The notes below the pieces were generated by a model. The model was given only the letters and a program-made list of their open reading frames with translations. It was not told the DNA's origin and made no database searches. From positions 1 through 64,000 of the forward strand of contig JAJDAG010000086.1 of NCBI GenBank assembly GCA_029262005.1: a stretch of 64,000 nucleotides of DNA. Direction: 5' to 3'. The DNA comes from Candidatus Zhuqueibacterota bacterium. GTDB lineage: Bacteria; Zhuqueibacterota; Zhuqueibacteria; Oceanimicrobiales; Oceanimicrobiaceae. Of the stretch, positions 63,500 to 64,000 are shown piece by piece; position 1 is the first letter of the stretch; every line of letters starts with the position of its first letter. The position numbers were made by a program, and so were the translations under genes.

Positions 63500-63566
63500 A
63501 TTCGACCGCCCTGGCACAGATGTGCAATTTGTAACACCAAACAAGCACGTTAAAAAATATGGGATT

Positions 63567-64000
63567 CTATTTCCAAAGATCCTCTAACTTTCCTCTGGCC
63601 CGAATGATCTCAAAGGAGGTGTCATCGACCAGTACTTCCGCTGGTCGGACACGGGCATTGTAGTTGGAACTAAACGAAAAGCCATAAGCGCCAGCGGTCA
63701 TGACTGCGAGCAATTCCCCCCGCTTCATATCCGGCAAGGATCTGTCTTTGCCGATAAAATCACCAGACTCACAAATCGGGCCAACAACATCAACAGTCAC
63801 AAGGCCGCCCTCTTTTTCCTGCACTGGAACAATCTGGTGATACGCATTGTACAGGCTGGGCCGAATGAGATCATTCATGCCGGCATCGACCACCACGAAC
63901 TGTTTACCCCGCGTTTCCTTGCGAAAAAGGACTTTTGTCACCAGGATGCCGGTATCTGCTATGAGTGATCGTCCAGGTTCAACCACAATCTTGCAGCCAA
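63567..64000 (-). CDS. lysA: Diaminopimelate decarboxylase, C-terminal part (5' end outside window)
   Basis: About 144 codons of the C-terminal half are in the window. PLP fold-III decarboxylase features: VVEPGRSLIADTGIL, the substrate-binding CESGDFIGKDRSLP (Cys and Asp from the partner subunit) and AYGFSFSSNYNARVRPAEVLV. It removes CO2 from meso-diaminopimelate to give lysine. It is convergent with the DUF1684 gene; no terminator was seen in the 67-base gap. Confidence 0.93.
   Translation of the reverse strand, partial: GCKIVVEPGRSLIADTGILVTKVLFRKETRGKQFVVVDAGMNDLIRPSLYNAYHQIVPVQEKEGGLVTVDVVGPICESGDFIGKDRSLPDMKRGELLAVMTAGAYGFSFSSNYNARVRPAEVLVDDTSFEIIRARGKLEDLWK

Overview
The window looks like a chromosome segment from a Gram-negative bacterium of the FCB superphylum, most like an uncultured KSB1 or Calditrichota-type lineage. 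This is inferred from three things: secreted proteins ending in FlgD-like/Por-type C-terminal domains with a YPNPFN motif, a Bacteroidota-style aromatic operon (prephenate dehydratase, aminotransferase, DAHP synthase fused to chorismate mutase), and many FG-GAP, PEGA, FHA and TPR signalling proteins. No rRNA, tRNA, CRISPR array, insertion sequence or phage gene was seen.

Layout. 1-23,051 (minus strand): two giant tandem genes for secreted repeat proteins. The first is over 3,349 aa and runs off the window; the second is 4,267 aa. They share an N-terminal propeller-like domain, followed by about 30 bacterial Ig/cadherin-like repeats each. The second also carries five DNRLRE/CBM96-like domains and a C-terminal sorting domain. 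23,700-27,000: a YCII-type lipoprotein, an OsmC protein and another secreted protein with a FlgD-like tail. 27,400-31,500: an NtrC-type sigma-54 activator and its sensor kinase, the latter apparently split by a one-base frameshift. 31,771-34,761: glycine C-acetyltransferase, a CoA-disulfide-reductase-like flavoprotein and a small Cys-rich membrane protein. 35,086-40,088: a small exported protein, an exported Xaa-Pro aminopeptidase, an exported protein of unknown function, phosphoglycerate kinase and a PilZ protein.

40,361-57,259 is the most original part: two divergent operons. The leftward one encodes five envelope proteins of no recognised function: a secreted protein, a TonB-like anchored protein, an exported helical/TPR-like protein and two tandem paralogous exported proteins. 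The rightward one encodes a membrane Ser/Thr kinase with periplasmic PEGA-like repeats, a membrane protein with two FHA domains and a periplasmic FG-GAP propeller, a membrane PP2C phosphatase, a membrane TPR protein and a TPR protein with a degenerate kinase domain. The shared promoter region holds a cluster of GCAATT/AATTGC half-sites. I propose this as a transmembrane Ser/Thr phosphorylation system without type VI secretion components.

57,590-64,000: an OprO/P-like porin, the aromatic operon behind a clear promoter and a terminator-type attenuator, a DUF1684 lipoprotein and the 3' end of lysA. Several non-coding elements stand out: a dispersed small palindromic repeat with compensatory base changes, an 18-bp perfect palindrome upstream of the porin, and larger inverted repeats.
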